Source: Cyanobium sp. PLM2.Bin73 (GTDB lineage Bacteria; Cyanobacteriota; Cyanobacteriia; PCC-6307; Cyanobiaceae). Taken from it: a DNA stretch of 51,131 nucleotides. Both the position numbers and the translations under genes were made by a program. The DNA lies in contig REEV01000039.1 in assembly GCA_007694915.1 (NCBI GenBank), forward strand, positions 1 to 51,131. Reading direction: 5' to 3'. A model generated the notes under the pieces. It saw only the letters and a program-made list of their open reading frames with translations, ran no database searches and was not told the origin of the DNA. Within the stretch, counting starts at the first letter, position 1. Every line of letters starts with the position of its first letter. This document shows positions 9,482-17,575 of the stretch, one piece after another.

Positions 9482-10453
9482 GTGGCAACGGTTGCTGAGC
9501 TGCTCCAGCCAGTGGAGGCCGATCTCGATGCCCTGCTGGCCGACCTGCGCAGCCTGATCGGAGCTGGCCATCCGATCCTCCAGGCGGCCGCCGAGCACCT
9601 GTTCGCCGCCGGTGGTAAACGGCTGCGCCCCGGCATCGTGCTGCTGTTGTCCCGGGCCGTTTCGCCCGATGGTGAACTCACGGCCCGGCACCGGCGCCTG
9701 GCCGAGATCACCGAGATGATCCACACCGCATCCCTGGTGCACGACGACGTGGTGGATGAGGCCGCCACCCGCCGCGGTGTCGATACCGTGCACAGCCGCT
9801 TCAATCACCGCGTGGCGGTGCTGGCCGGAGATTTCCTGTTCGCCCAGGCCAGCTGGCATCTGGCCAATCTCGACGACCTGGACGTGGTGAAGCTGCTCAG
9901 CCGCGTGATCATGGATCTGGCTGACGGCGAAGTGAAGCAGGGTCTGTTCCGCTACGACACCGGCCAGAGCTTCGAAACCTATCTGGAGAAGAGCTACTGC
10001 AAAACCGCCTCCCTGATCGCCAACAGTGCCCGGGCCGCCGGGGTGCTCTCCGCTCTGCCCGCAGAGCGCCTGGATGCCCTGCATCGCTTCGGCCGCCAGC
10101 TGGGCCTGGCCTTCCAGGTGGTGGACGACATTCTCGATTTCACCGGCAGCGACCAGCAGCTCGGCAAACCCGCCGCCAGTGATCTGGCCTCTGGCTATCT
10201 CACGGCTCCTGCGCTCTATGCCCTCGAAGAACGCCCTGCCCTGGCCGGGTTGATCGAGCGGGAGTTCAGCCAGGAGGGAGATCTCGAGCAGGCCCTGGCC
10301 CTGGTGCGCGGCTGCGAGGCCATCCCGCGCTCCCGCGCCTTGGCCGAGCGCTTCGCCCGCGAGGCGGCCGAGGCCATCGACTGGCTGCCTCCCTCCGAGC
10401 CCCGCAGCGCCCTGCGCGCCCTGCCCGACTTCGTGCTCAGCCGCCTCTACTGA
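9482..10453 (+). CDS. sds: Solanesyl diphosphate synthase (plastoquinone side chain)
   Basis: A protein of 323 residues. The GTG at 9482 is chosen because a strong ribosome-binding site precedes it and the protein then starts VATVAELLQPVEADL; the frame is open upstream but overlaps murI. It is a trans-prenyltransferase with both aspartate-rich motifs, HDDVVDEAATRRG (about residues 86-98) and VVDDILDFTG (about 213-222), plus GGKRLRPG for substrate binding. In cyanobacteria this enzyme makes the C45 tail of plastoquinone. Small residues before the first motif (MIHTASLVHDD) fit a long-chain product. The end is 4 bp from the convergent HAD gene. Confidence 0.92.
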   Translation: MATVAELLQPVEADLDALLADLRSLIGAGHPILQAAAEHLFAAGGKRLRPGIVLLLSRAVSPDGELTARHRRLAEITEMIHTASLVHDDVVDEAATRRGVDTVHSRFNHRVAVLAGDFLFAQASWHLANLDDLDVVKLLSRVIMDLADGEVKQGLFRYDTGQSFETYLEKSYCKTASLIANSARAAGVLSALPAERLDALHRFGRQLGLAFQVVDDILDFTGSDQQLGKPAASDLASGYLTAPALYALEERPALAGLIEREFSQEGDLEQALALVRGCEAIPRSRALAERFAREAAEAIDWLPPSEPRSALRALPDFVLSRLY

Positions 10454-10457
10454 GGCC

Positions 10458-11114
10458 TCAGCCCAGCTCCACGTCCCACAGCGAATGCAGGCGGCGGCTG
10501 CCAGTGGGAAACCCCTGCCCGTCGTTACCCTCCGCCAACAGCACCATCACCTGGCAGCCGGCGGCAGCGGCGGCGGTAGCACCCGCCTGTGAATCCTCGA
10601 AGGCCCAGCAGTGTTCTGGGGTCGCTCCCAGCCGCTGGGCGGCCAGCAGGAAGGGATCGGGGGCCGGCTTGCCGGCCCTGAGTTCCGGCTCATCGCCGTG
10701 GATGCGCACGGCGATGGCCTCCAGCCAGGGGTGGGGAGCACTCTTGAGCGCCACCGAGGCCCGGGCGCTGCTGGTGACCAGAGCCATCGGGATGGCCAGG
10801 TCGCGGCAGCGCTGTAGCAGTTCCGGCGCCCCGTCGATGGCGGGCGACTGCACCAGCAGGGCTTCGGCGATGGGCTGGCGCACCGCCAGCAGCTCCTCCA
10901 CCGACGGCGCCTGGCCCTGATGCTCGCCGATCCAGGCGCGCACCTGCTGGGCGCAGTCGATCCGCCGCCGCCCGCGCAGCTTCAGCAGCTCGGCCTCGCA
11001 CAGGTCCCGGCCGAAGTGCCGGGCCGCCTGCCGCCAGGCCCTGGCATGGAGGGGTTCGGTGTCGAGCAGCAGCCCATCGAGGTCGAACAGACAGGCGGCA
11101 GGACGGTGCATCAC
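10458..11114 (-). CDS. HAD-superfamily hydrolase, subfamily IA
   Basis: A protein of 218 residues with the HAD motifs in order: nucleophile DLDGLLLDTEP (motif I, residues 11-21), VTSSAR (motif II), the lysine in RAGKPAPDPFLLAA (motif III) and FEDSQAGATAA (motif IV). The four-helix cap between motifs I and II is that of the beta-phosphoglucomutase/phosphoglycolate-phosphatase-like group. The substrate cannot be assigned from sequence. Met-Met at the start leaves two possible initiators. It is convergent with sds and lies 39 bp downstream of the small unknown gene on the same strand. Confidence 0.85.
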   Translation of the reverse strand: MMHRPAACLFDLDGLLLDTEPLHARAWRQAARHFGRDLCEAELLKLRGRRRIDCAQQVRAWIGEHQGQAPSVEELLAVRQPIAEALLVQSPAIDGAPELLQRCRDLAIPMALVTSSARASVALKSAPHPWLEAIAVRIHGDEPELRAGKPAPDPFLLAAQRLGATPEHCWAFEDSQAGATAAAAAGCQVMVLLAEGNDGQGFPTGSRRLHSLWDVELG

Positions 11115-11153
11115 CCCATCCTCCCAGTCAGTGGCACCAGCTCGTCCAGCTGC

Positions 11154-11546
11154 TCAATCCAGGCGCTCGACGCTGAAGCGCTCGGGCCTGCCGCAGGCTT
11201 CGCGATGGCGCCAGCTCCAGCGGCTCCAGAGCGTGAGGAAGAGCTGGCAGCCCTCGGGCCCGGGCGCCACGCCCAGCTCTGGCCACTTGTTCCACAGCAC
11301 CGGCCGCTCTGCGCTGGGCCGGCGGGCCGTCCAGGCCGCCAGTTCGCTGCGGTGCAGGATCGGCCTGCCGTCGTAGCGGAACAGCAGCGGGCCTTCGACA
11401 ACCGCGGGATCGGCGAGCCGGAACCACACCTTCTTGCTGCGCTGCAGAACCCAGAACCGCCAGCAGCGGCCCCGCACCGGCCTGCCGTCGGGGCGGCTGT
11501 ACACCAGCCCGCGGGCGCTGGCGGCATCCCTGCTGCTGCGGTTCAC
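11154..11546 (-). CDS. Conserved-looking hypothetical protein
   Basis: A protein of 130 residues from a GTG at 11546 ([20 protein letters not shown]). It is rich in Trp and Arg ([37 protein letters not shown]) with no signal peptide or membrane segment. I do not recognise a family. The start is almost back to back with the acs gene (a possible acs ATG at 11548), so the two share a divergent promoter region that must overlap their coding ends. The opposite strand also has long open frames, but only this one has a sensible mixed composition. Confidence 0.55.
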   Translation of the reverse strand: MNRSSRDAASARGLVYSRPDGRPVRGRCWRFWVLQRSKKVWFRLADPAVVEGPLLFRYDGRPILHRSELAAWTARRPSAERPVLWNKWPELGVAPGPEGCQLFLTLWSRWSWRHREACGRPERFSVERLD

Positions 11547-11571
11547 AATGGGGTTCCCTGCCCCCGCCACG

Positions 11572-13551
11572 ATGCCTGAGGCCACGATCGAGTCTGTGCT
11601 CCACGAAGGGCGGCTCTTTCCGCCACCGGCTGAGCTGGCCAGCGGCGCCCGCATCGGCTCGATGGAGGCCTACAGGGAGCTGTACCGCCAGGCCGAGGCC
11701 GACCCCGATGGGTTCTGGGGGGATCTGGCCCGCCGCGAGCTGCACTGGTTCGAGCCCTTCCACACGGTGCTCGACTGGAGCAATCCGCCCTTTGCCCGCT
11801 GGTTTGAAGGCGGCACCACCAACCTCAGCTTCAACTGCCTCGATCGTCATCTCGATGGGCCCCGCGCCGACAAGACGGCCCTGATCTGGGAGGGTGAACC
11901 CGGCGACACCCGCACCTTCAGCTACCGCCAGCTGCACGCCGCCGTGTGCCAGGCGGCCAATGCCCTCAAGGCCCTCGGCGTCGGCAAGGGCGACCTGGTG
12001 GCCCTCTACATGCCGATGGTGCCGGAGGCGGCGATTGCCATGCTGGCCTGCGCCCGCATCGGAGCTCCCCACTCGGTGGTGTTCGGGGGCTTCTCAGCCG
12101 ATGCCCTGCGCGACCGCCTCAACGACGGCGCCGCCAAGGCGGTGATCACGGCCGACGGCGGCTTCCGCAAGGACAAGCCGGTGCCCCTCAAGCCGGCGGT
12201 GGATGAGGCCCTCAGCACCAAGGGTGGTGCCCCCAGCGTGGAGCATGTGCTGGTGGTGCGGCGTCTCGATGGCGCCGGCGGCGACTGCGCCATGGAGCAG
12301 GGGCGCGACCGCTGGTGGCATGAGCTGGTGGACGGCCAGAGCGCTGAGTGCCCGGCCGAGCCGATGGCCAGCGAAGACCGGCTGTTCGTGCTCTACACCT
12401 CCGGCTCCACCGGCAAGCCCAAGGGGGTGGTGCACACCACCGCCGGCTACAACCTCTGGGCCCATGTCACCTTCCAGTGGATCTTCGACATCCGTGACGA
12501 CGACATCCACTGGTGCACCGCCGATGTGGGCTGGATCACCGGCCACAGCTACATCGTCTACGGGCCCCTCTCCAACGGGGCCACCACCGTGATGTACGAG
12601 GGGGCGCCGCGGGCCTCCAACCCGGGTGCCTTCTGGGAGGTGGTGCAGAAGCACGCCGTGACCATCTTCTACACCGCGCCCACAGCGATCCGGGCGTTCA
12701 TGAAGAGCGGCAGCGAGGTGCCAGGCCGCTACGACATGAGCAGCCTGCGCATCCTCGGCAGCGTGGGGGAGCCGATCAATCCCGAGGCCTGGATGTGGTA
12801 CCGGGAGGTGATCGGCGGCAACCGTTGCCCGGTGGTGGACACCTGGTGGCAGACCGAGACCGGCGGCGTGATGATCAGCCCGCTGCCGGGGGCCACGCCC
12901 ACCAAGCCGGGCTCCTGCACCCTGCCCCTGCCGGGCATTGCCGCCGACATCGTCGATCACGACGGCAACTCCCAGCCCGCCGATGCCGGCGGCTACCTGG
13001 CCGTGCGGCGCCCCTGGCCGGGGATGATGCGCACCGTGCACGGCGATCCGGAGCGCTTCCGGCGCAGCTACTGGGAGGAGGTGCGCCCCGCCGATGGCTC
13101 CCACCTCTACTTCGCCGGCGACGGAGCCCGCCGCGACGCTGACGGCTACTTCTGGGTGATGGGCCGGGTCGACGACGTCATCTCTGTGTCCGGCCACCGC
13201 CTGGGCACGATGGAGATCGAGAGCGCCCTGGTGAGCCACCCTGCCGTGGCCGAGGCCGCGGTGGTGGGCCGTCCCGACGAGATCAAGGGGGAGGCGGTGG
13301 TGGCCTTCGTCACCCTGGAGGCCGGGCGCCAGGGCGACGATGGCCTGATGGCCGAGTTGCGCGGCCATGTGGGCAAGGAGATCGGACCGATCGCCAAACC
13401 CGATGTCATCCGCTTCTCCGACGCCCTACCCAAGACCCGCAGCGGCAAGATCATGCGCCGCATCCTGCGCTCGCTGGCGGCGGGCGAGGAGGTGAGCGGC
13501 GACACCAGCACCCTGGAAGACCGTTCGGTGCTCGATCAGCTGCGCGTCTGA
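11572..13551 (+). CDS. acs: Acetyl-CoA synthetase (AMP-forming)
   Basis: A protein of 659 residues, close to the usual 650. The start is ATG at 11572 ([13 protein letters not shown]), with an in-frame ATG at 11548 as alternative. ANL-superfamily motifs are present: [15 protein letters not shown] (P-loop-like, about residues 274-288), [11 protein letters not shown] (acetate and AMP pocket, with the Trp that selects small acids), [20 protein letters not shown] (hinge region) and [10 protein letters not shown] with the acetylation-prone catalytic lysine near residue 625. It activates acetate to acetyl-CoA. Its 3' end overlaps the convergent DUF1350 gene by 16 bp. Confidence 0.96.
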   Translation: MPEATIESVLHEGRLFPPPAELASGARIGSMEAYRELYRQAEADPDGFWGDLARRELHWFEPFHTVLDWSNPPFARWFEGGTTNLSFNCLDRHLDGPRADKTALIWEGEPGDTRTFSYRQLHAAVCQAANALKALGVGKGDLVALYMPMVPEAAIAMLACARIGAPHSVVFGGFSADALRDRLNDGAAKAVITADGGFRKDKPVPLKPAVDEALSTKGGAPSVEHVLVVRRLDGAGGDCAMEQGRDRWWHELVDGQSAECPAEPMASEDRLFVLYTSGSTGKPKGVVHTTAGYNLWAHVTFQWIFDIRDDDIHWCTADVGWITGHSYIVYGPLSNGATTVMYEGAPRASNPGAFWEVVQKHAVTIFYTAPTAIRAFMKSGSEVPGRYDMSSLRILGSVGEPINPEAWMWYREVIGGNRCPVVDTWWQTETGGVMISPLPGATPTKPGSCTLPLPGIAADIVDHDGNSQPADAGGYLAVRRPWPGMMRTVHGDPERFRRSYWEEVRPADGSHLYFAGDGARRDADGYFWVMGRVDDVISVSGHRLGTMEIESALVSHPAVAEAAVVGRPDEIKGEAVVAFVTLEAGRQGDDGLMAELRGHVGKEIGPIAKPDVIRFSDALPKTRSGKIMRRILRSLAAGEEVSGDTSTLEDRSVLDQLRV

Positions 13552-14282
13552 CCCTCGCCCCAGTCGAGGATCAGTGCGCCCAGGCGCTCGATGCGGCGTT
13601 GCCGGGACGGATCATCGGCCCACTCCCCCAGCAGCTGGCGCCTCAGCCCGCCACTGGCCGGGCTGAGGTGGTCACCCGGCAGCTCCTCAAGATCGCTGGC
13701 GTCGTCAGGCCGGGCCTGCAGCACGCCCAGCAGGCGGCTGCTCTGGTCGATGCCGTCGCGGTTGAAGCGCACCAGCAGGTTGTGGGGCTGGCGGTAGCTG
13801 GCGCCCACCTGGCGCAGGGTTTCCTCCGGTGAGGGGCTGAACTCGCTGCGGAAACGCAGCTGCTGGCCCAGTTCGGCCAGCAGGGGAATGGAGCGCTCGG
13901 CTGAAAAGTTGTTGAAGCTCAGTGACACCAGCCCGCGGCTGCTGCGGCCGCCGTCGGGGGCCAGCAACTGCAGCTTGCAGCCCAGGCTGTGGCCTAGCCG
14001 CAGGGGCGCACCGGGGGGCAGGGCATCCATCTCCGCCAGGGCCTGGCGCTGGCGACGAAAGCGCCGCCAGGCGGCGTTGGCCTGGGCCTGATGGTCGAAG
14101 CCCGGCACATAGCTCCAGGCATGCACGCGCCAGCCCCGCTGGGCCACGGCCTCCAGCAGCCGCCGGTAACTCAGCTGGGGATTGCTGGCCAGGTAGCTGC
14201 CACCGATGAACTCAACCAGACCCCGGGCGCGGCCTGGGGGTTCGAGCAGCCAGAGGTCGTCCTGCTGCCGCCAGCGCGCCAT
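13536..14282 (-). CDS. DUF1350 family protein, alpha/beta-hydrolase-like
   Basis: A protein of 248 residues from the ATG at 14282 ([17 protein letters not shown]); the longer open frame upstream is antisense shadow. The pattern [25 protein letters not shown] near residues 22-46 and [12 protein letters not shown] (a GHSxG-like nucleophile elbow, about residue 103) match the DUF1350 family shared by cyanobacteria and plastids, which has an alpha/beta-hydrolase fold. The substrate is unknown. The gene is 11 bp downstream of the peroxiredoxin gene on the same strand and ends inside acs. Confidence 0.75.
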   Translation of the reverse strand: MARWRQQDDLWLLEPPGRARGLVEFIGGSYLASNPQLSYRRLLEAVAQRGWRVHAWSYVPGFDHQAQANAAWRRFRRQRQALAEMDALPPGAPLRLGHSLGCKLQLLAPDGGRSSRGLVSLSFNNFSAERSIPLLAELGQQLRFRSEFSPSPEETLRQVGASYRQPHNLLVRFNRDGIDQSSRLLGVLQARPDDASDLEELPGDHLSPASGGLRRQLLGEWADDPSRQRRIERLGALILDWGEGQTRS

Positions 14283-14293
14283 GGCCGCGCCGC

Positions 14294-14755
14294 TCAGGCC
14301 TGCAGCTGGCGCAGGGCTTCGATCGCCTCGCGGCGATGGGCCGGCCCATCCAGCAGGTTGTTGAACACGTGGCGGATCACGCCGGAGCTGTCGATCACGT
14401 AGGTGACCCGCCCCGGCAGCAGGCCCAGCACGGCCGGCACACCGAAGGCCTTGCGCAGGCCGTTGCCCCGGTCCACCAGCAGCGGGAAGGGCAGGTTGTG
14501 GCGGGCCGCGAAACGCTGGTGGCTGGCGGCGTCGTCGCCGCTCACGCCCCACACCTCGGCGCCCATGGCCTGGAGGTCGGCGTAGCTGTCGCGGAAGGCA
14601 CAGGCCTCCATCGTGCAGCCCGGTGTGTCGTCCTTCGGATAGAAGAACAGCACCAGGGCCTTGCCCTCCAGCTGGTCGCTGCGGCGCTCGCTGCCGCTCT
14701 GATCAGGAAGGGCGATGGGCGGGGCCTTGTCGCCGGCGGCGAGCGCTCGGGCCAT
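14294..14755 (-). CDS. Thioredoxin-dependent peroxiredoxin (BCP/PrxQ type)
   Basis: A protein of 153 residues from the ATG at 14755 (MARALAAGDKAPPIALPDQ). It has the atypical two-Cys PrxQ signature with peroxidatic Cys47 and resolving Cys52 five residues apart in DDTPGCTMEACAFRD. A typical GVSGDDAASHQRFA segment and the catalytic Arg in PGRVTYVID follow. It reduces hydrogen peroxide and lipid peroxides at the expense of thioredoxin in the cytoplasm, possibly near thylakoids. It is divergent from the exonuclease gene and forms a likely operon with the DUF1350 gene. Confidence 0.92.
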   Translation of the reverse strand: MARALAAGDKAPPIALPDQSGSERRSDQLEGKALVLFFYPKDDTPGCTMEACAFRDSYADLQAMGAEVWGVSGDDAASHQRFAARHNLPFPLLVDRGNGLRKAFGVPAVLGLLPGRVTYVIDSSGVIRHVFNNLLDGPAHRREAIEALRQLQA

Positions 14756-14817
14756 GGCAGCGGGGGCGTGTGACGAAACCCTACTTGCCTGAACTGGGAC
14801 GATGGGAGGCAGTGAGC

Positions 14818-15687
14818 GTGCCGGTTGTGAGTGAGTCTTCCTCCCAGCAGCCCACCCCGTGGCAACAGCCCGACCTGCTGGCGCTGATCGCATCCCAGCC
14901 CCCGCCGGACCCTCCCGCCGATGCCCCGCCCGCCGTGCCGGCAGCGCCGGATTCACCCCCGCCGCCGCCGGAAGCCCCGCGCCGCTTCCCGGCCACCCTG
15001 CTGATCCTCGACACCGAAACCACGGCGCTCGATCCAGCCCAGGGCCGTTGCATCGAAGTGGGCGCGATCCTCTTTGCCGTGCCCGAGCGGGCCGTGCTCA
15101 GCCAGGTGTCGTTTCTGCTGCCGGTGGACGCCAACCCCGCCGAGGCCATCAACGCCATCCCCGCCGCCGTGAGCCGCCTGCGCCAGCCCTGGCAGGCTGG
15201 TCTGCAGTGTTTCAGCGCCATGCTGGCGGCGGCGGACGCGGTGCTGGCCCACAACGCGGCCTTCGATCGCCAGTGGTTCGGCATCGATCCCCTGCCGCCG
15301 GTGGCCAAGCCGTGGATCTGCTCGATGGAGGACATCCGCTGGCCAGCGGCCCTGCGGCTGAAGTCGAATCCCGCCGTCAAGGACCTTGCCCTGGCCCACG
15401 GGGTGCCCGTGTGGGCCGCCCACCGCGCCCTCACCGACTGCATCTATCTGGCCCAGGTGCTGGAGCGCTGCCACGACCTCGAGGTGTTGCTGCAGGCCGC
15501 CCTGGAGCCCCGCCACACCTACCGCGCCCTGGTGTCCTACGCCGAGCGTCACAAGGCCCGCGAGGCCGGCTTCCGCTGGAATCAGCCCGTGGCGGGAGCC
15601 TGGAGCCGTCGCCTCAGCGAGGAGGAGGCCCGCGCCCTTCCCTTCGCGGTGGAACTGGTGGACGCGGGCGCAGCGCTGGCTGCCTGA
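14818..15687 (+). CDS. DEDDh 3'-5' exonuclease (DNA polymerase III epsilon-like)
   Basis: About 289 residues. Several GTG codons could start it (14812, 14818, 14827); 14818 has the best spacing to GGGAGG at 14804-14809. A Pro/Ala/Ser-rich, probably disordered N-terminal tail of about 55 residues precedes the exonuclease domain. Catalytic residues are visible: LLILDTETTALD (Asp and Glu of ExoI), AHNAAFDRQWF (ExoII Asp) and WAAHRALTDC (ExoIII His and Asp). It may be a proofreading or RNase T-like enzyme. A standalone domain like this cannot be assigned to the replisome without more evidence. It is divergent from prxQ. Confidence 0.85.
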   Translation: MPVVSESSSQQPTPWQQPDLLALIASQPPPDPPADAPPAVPAAPDSPPPPPEAPRRFPATLLILDTETTALDPAQGRCIEVGAILFAVPERAVLSQVSFLLPVDANPAEAINAIPAAVSRLRQPWQAGLQCFSAMLAAADAVLAHNAAFDRQWFGIDPLPPVAKPWICSMEDIRWPAALRLKSNPAVKDLALAHGVPVWAAHRALTDCIYLAQVLERCHDLEVLLQAALEPRHTYRALVSYAERHKAREAGFRWNQPVAGAWSRRLSEEEARALPFAVELVDAGAALAA

Positions 15688-15720
15688 TCGCGCCACCTGA
15701 TCGCGCCGGGACAGGCCGAC

Positions 15721-15752
15721 AAAAAAACCGGCGGGCCTGGAGGCCTGCCGGC
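15721..15752 (-). terminator. Intrinsic terminator after tRNA-Pro
   Basis: Read on the minus strand, an 11-12 bp GC-rich stem (CCGGCAGGCCT paired with AGGCCCGCCGG, one A-C mismatch, 2-nt loop) is followed by seven T residues at 15727-15721. It lies about 60 bp beyond the tRNA 3' end and is the clearest terminator in the window. It may also work for the convergent exonuclease gene. Confidence 0.85.
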
Positions 15753-15778
15753 GAACAATGGCCAGCTGACTGGCCTGG

Positions 15779-15808
15779 AACCGAGGTGACCGGAACCGAG
15801 GTAACCGG
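15779..15808. repeat. 15-bp tandem duplication next to the tRNA 3' end
   Basis: AACCGAGGTGACCGG is followed directly by AACCGAGGTAACCGG (one mismatch), ending 2 bp before the tRNA-Pro 3' end. A small perfect dyad GGCCAG-CTGA-CTGGCC lies at 15760-15775. No integrase or attachment-site structure is visible. Confidence 0.75.
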
Positions 15809-15810
15809 AA

Positions 15811-15884
15811 TCGGAGCGGCGGGATTTGAACCCACGACCCCCACTACCCCAAAGTGGTGCGCTACCAAGCTGCGCTACGCCCCG
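15811..15884 (-). tRNA. tRNA-Pro (anticodon GGG)
   Basis: A 74-nt cloverleaf on the minus strand: acceptor CGGGGCG with CGCTCCG (one G-T pair), D-stem GCGC/GCGC, anticodon stem CCACT/AGTGG with loop TTGGGGT (U33, anticodon GGG, G37), T-stem GTGGG/CCCGC with loop TTCAAAT, and discriminator A. The 3' CCA is not encoded, as is usual in cyanobacteria. GGG reads the CCC/CCU proline codons that dominate in this GC-rich genome. Confidence 0.95.
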
Positions 15885-15905
15885 GTGGACACCGGCAAAC
15901 GCAAG

Positions 15906-16226
15906 CTACCACAGTGCTTTGCGGCGGCGCAGCCGGCGCAGCAGCCGGCGTTGGAGCTGCTCACGGCCTTCCCTGGCGTAGGCGGGCAGCCGCAGGTCGT
16001 GGGCCAGCAGGCGCAACTCCGCCAGGCCCATGCCCGCCAGGCGCAGTTCCGGCACCTGCTGCCAGGCATCCTCCCCATCGGGCAGGGTGATGCCGTCGTG
16101 CTCCCCTCCCCAGCGCCCCAGGGCCCCGTCCGCCATCCACTCCGGCACCAGCACCACCAGCACCGCCAGCAGGCCATAGAGCTCCACCAGGCCGCGGGGC
16201 AGCGGATGGCGCGGGGAGCCGCTCAC
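15906..16226 (-). CDS. Small protein with one membrane helix, unknown function
   Basis: 106 residues from a GTG at 16226 (MSGSPRHPLPRG). One hydrophobic helix (GLVELYGLLAVLVVLVPEWM, about residues 12-31) is followed by an acidic stretch and a C-terminal basic helical region (LRLLAHDLRLPAYAREGREQ, then an Arg-rich end) that resembles a SAP/HeH-like DNA-binding helix pair, though this is only a visual likeness. The start overlaps the preceding 60-residue gene's stop by 4 bp (GTGA), so the two are translationally coupled. Confidence 0.65.
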   Translation of the reverse strand: MSGSPRHPLPRGLVELYGLLAVLVVLVPEWMADGALGRWGGEHDGITLPDGEDAWQQVPELRLAGMGLAELRLLAHDLRLPAYAREGREQLQRRLLRRLRRRKALW

Positions 16227-16405
16227 ACCGCCAGAGCCCGCGAGCCTGGAGGCGGCCCCGGGTTCAGCACTGAGGGGCCGTCCCGCCATTGGAGGGGCGG
16301 CTCGGGCCGGGGCTGCAGCCGCACGGTCCAGAACACCAGGGCGAAGCACAGCGCGATGGTGGTGAACAGGGCGACCAGCACCATCCGGTCGGGCAGGGGG
16401 TTCAT
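16223..16405 (-). CDS. Short single-pass membrane protein, unknown function
   Basis: 60 residues from the ATG at 16405 (MNPLPDRMVLVALF). One N-terminal transmembrane helix (about residues 8-27) is followed by a Pro-rich tail (LQPRPEPPLQWRDGPS). It lies 8 bp after the 103-residue secreted protein gene and overlaps the next gene by GTGA. Small size and coupling suggest a real gene. I do not recognise a family. Confidence 0.55.
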   Translation of the reverse strand: MNPLPDRMVLVALFTTIALCFALVFWTVRLQPRPEPPLQWRDGPSVLNPGPPPGSRALAV

Positions 16406-16413
16406 GGCGATCC

Positions 16414-16725
16414 TCAGACCCGTTCGGTGCGGGTGCACTGAATCCGGCTGGGCAGCTGCTCGATGGTGAGCATGTCGCCCTGCAGGATCAGGGTCATGCG
16501 GGGGTTGGTGTAGCGCAGGCCGGGCAGGGGGGAATCATCCCGGAAGGCCGTGGTGCGAAAGCGGCCACTGATCAGCGAGGCCTGGGCGTTGTTGCGCTCC
16601 AGCTGCACCCGTCCCAGCCGGGGACAGAGGAAGCTGTCGCGGCTGTCGTAGTGCTCCCACCAGGGGGAGGCCTGGACCAGCAGGCTGGCTGTGAGCAGCA
16701 GCAGGTGGGGGACCGGACCGGCCAT
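16414..16725 (-). CDS. Small secreted protein, weakly MliC-like
   Basis: 103 residues with an N-terminal hydrophobic signal (MAGPVPHLLLLTASLLVQA, cleavage likely after VQA). The mature part has two cysteines (in SFLCPRL and RIQCTRT) about 60 residues apart, and its end, LRYTNPRMTLILQGDMLTIE then the second Cys, resembles the MliC/PliC lysozyme-inhibitor pattern (Tyr, hydrophobic strand, GD, Cys). That likeness is a guess from spacing. It lies 25 bp after msrA and 8 bp before the 60-residue gene on the same strand. Confidence 0.55.
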   Translation of the reverse strand: MAGPVPHLLLLTASLLVQASPWWEHYDSRDSFLCPRLGRVQLERNNAQASLISGRFRTTAFRDDSPLPGLRYTNPRMTLILQGDMLTIEQLPSRIQCTRTERV

Positions 16726-16750
16726 GGCGCTCAGATCGGCTGCGGGCAGC

Positions 16751-17503
16751 TCAGGTGGTGGAGGGGGAGGCCAGGCGGATCGGGGCGTTGTCGCCGCGCA
16801 GAACGCAGTGGCTCACCGACCAGTCGTAGCAGTCCCACACCCGGGGGTCCAGGCGGTAGTGGGCGCCGGCGAAATCGCCCAGCCGCCGGCCACTGGGCTG
16901 GGCGGAGCAGTAAGGGCGGCTGCCGGGCTTGGCCAGGTATTGCTGGTGGTAGGGCTCCGCAAACCAGAACTGCCGGCTGCTGCCGATCTCGGTGGTGATG
17001 GGGCCGTAGCCCGCCTCGTTGAGCACATTCTGGTAGGCCTGGCGGCTGGCCTCGGCCTGGGCCAGAAGGGCCGGGTCGTCCACGTAGATGGCGGAGCGGT
17101 ACTGGGAGCCGCGGTCGTTGCCCTGGCCATCCCCCTGGGTGGGGTCGTGGCATTCCCAGAACAGCTTGAGCAGGTCGCTGAAGTCGATCAGGGCCTGATC
17201 CCACACCACCCGCACCACCTCGGCATGACCCGTGCGGCCGGAGCACACCTGCTGGTAGCTGGGCCGCTCGAGCTGGCCGCCGGCGTAGCCCACGGCCGTG
17301 GTGAGCACACCGGGGAGACGCCAGAAGCCCTTTTCCGCCCCCCAGAAGCAGCCGCAGCCGAACAGGGCTTCGGCCTGGCCGGCCCCGGGCGCCAGGGTGA
17401 TGGGCGTGCCGAGCAGCACATGCCGCGGCCCTTCGCCGTCAGCCTGGGCCAGACCTGATCCGTCGGCGCCGGCGGCCCGGCTTCCAAACACCCCTCCAAA
17501 CAC
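16751..17503 (-). CDS. msrA: Peptide-methionine (S)-S-oxide reductase
   Basis: 250 residues. The catalytic GCGCFWGAEKGFW has the nucleophile in GCFWG (Cys52). TTAVGYAGGQLERPSYQQV, GHAEVVRVVWD and QYRSAIYVDD are standard MsrA stretches. Recycling cysteines are probably those in VWDCYDWSVSHC. The enzyme repairs S-methionine sulfoxide using thioredoxin. The start is uncertain: a 12-bp near-duplication (TCCAAACAC at 17483 and 17495 on the plus strand) creates two in-frame GTG starts at 17503 and 17491, and the first 45 residues are poorly conserved in type. It leads a minus-strand cluster of three small genes. Confidence 0.93.
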   Translation of the reverse strand: MFGGVFGSRAAGADGSGLAQADGEGPRHVLLGTPITLAPGAGQAEALFGCGCFWGAEKGFWRLPGVLTTAVGYAGGQLERPSYQQVCSGRTGHAEVVRVVWDQALIDFSDLLKLFWECHDPTQGDGQGNDRGSQYRSAIYVDDPALLAQAEASRQAYQNVLNEAGYGPITTEIGSSRQFWFAEPYHQQYLAKPGSRPYCSAQPSGRRLGDFAGAHYRLDPRVWDCYDWSVSHCVLRGDNAPIRLASPSTT

Positions 17504-17575
17504 GTCGTTCGTGCAGCTGGATGCAGCGTAGGCAGCCTGCAGTCACCAGCGAGGCCTGGAGGTGCGGCCCTGCCG

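Noticed and set aside
15779-15884. tRNA-Pro as an integration site
   Set aside because: A repeat lies at the tRNA 3' side, but no integrase, second tRNA fragment or compositional island is adjacent.
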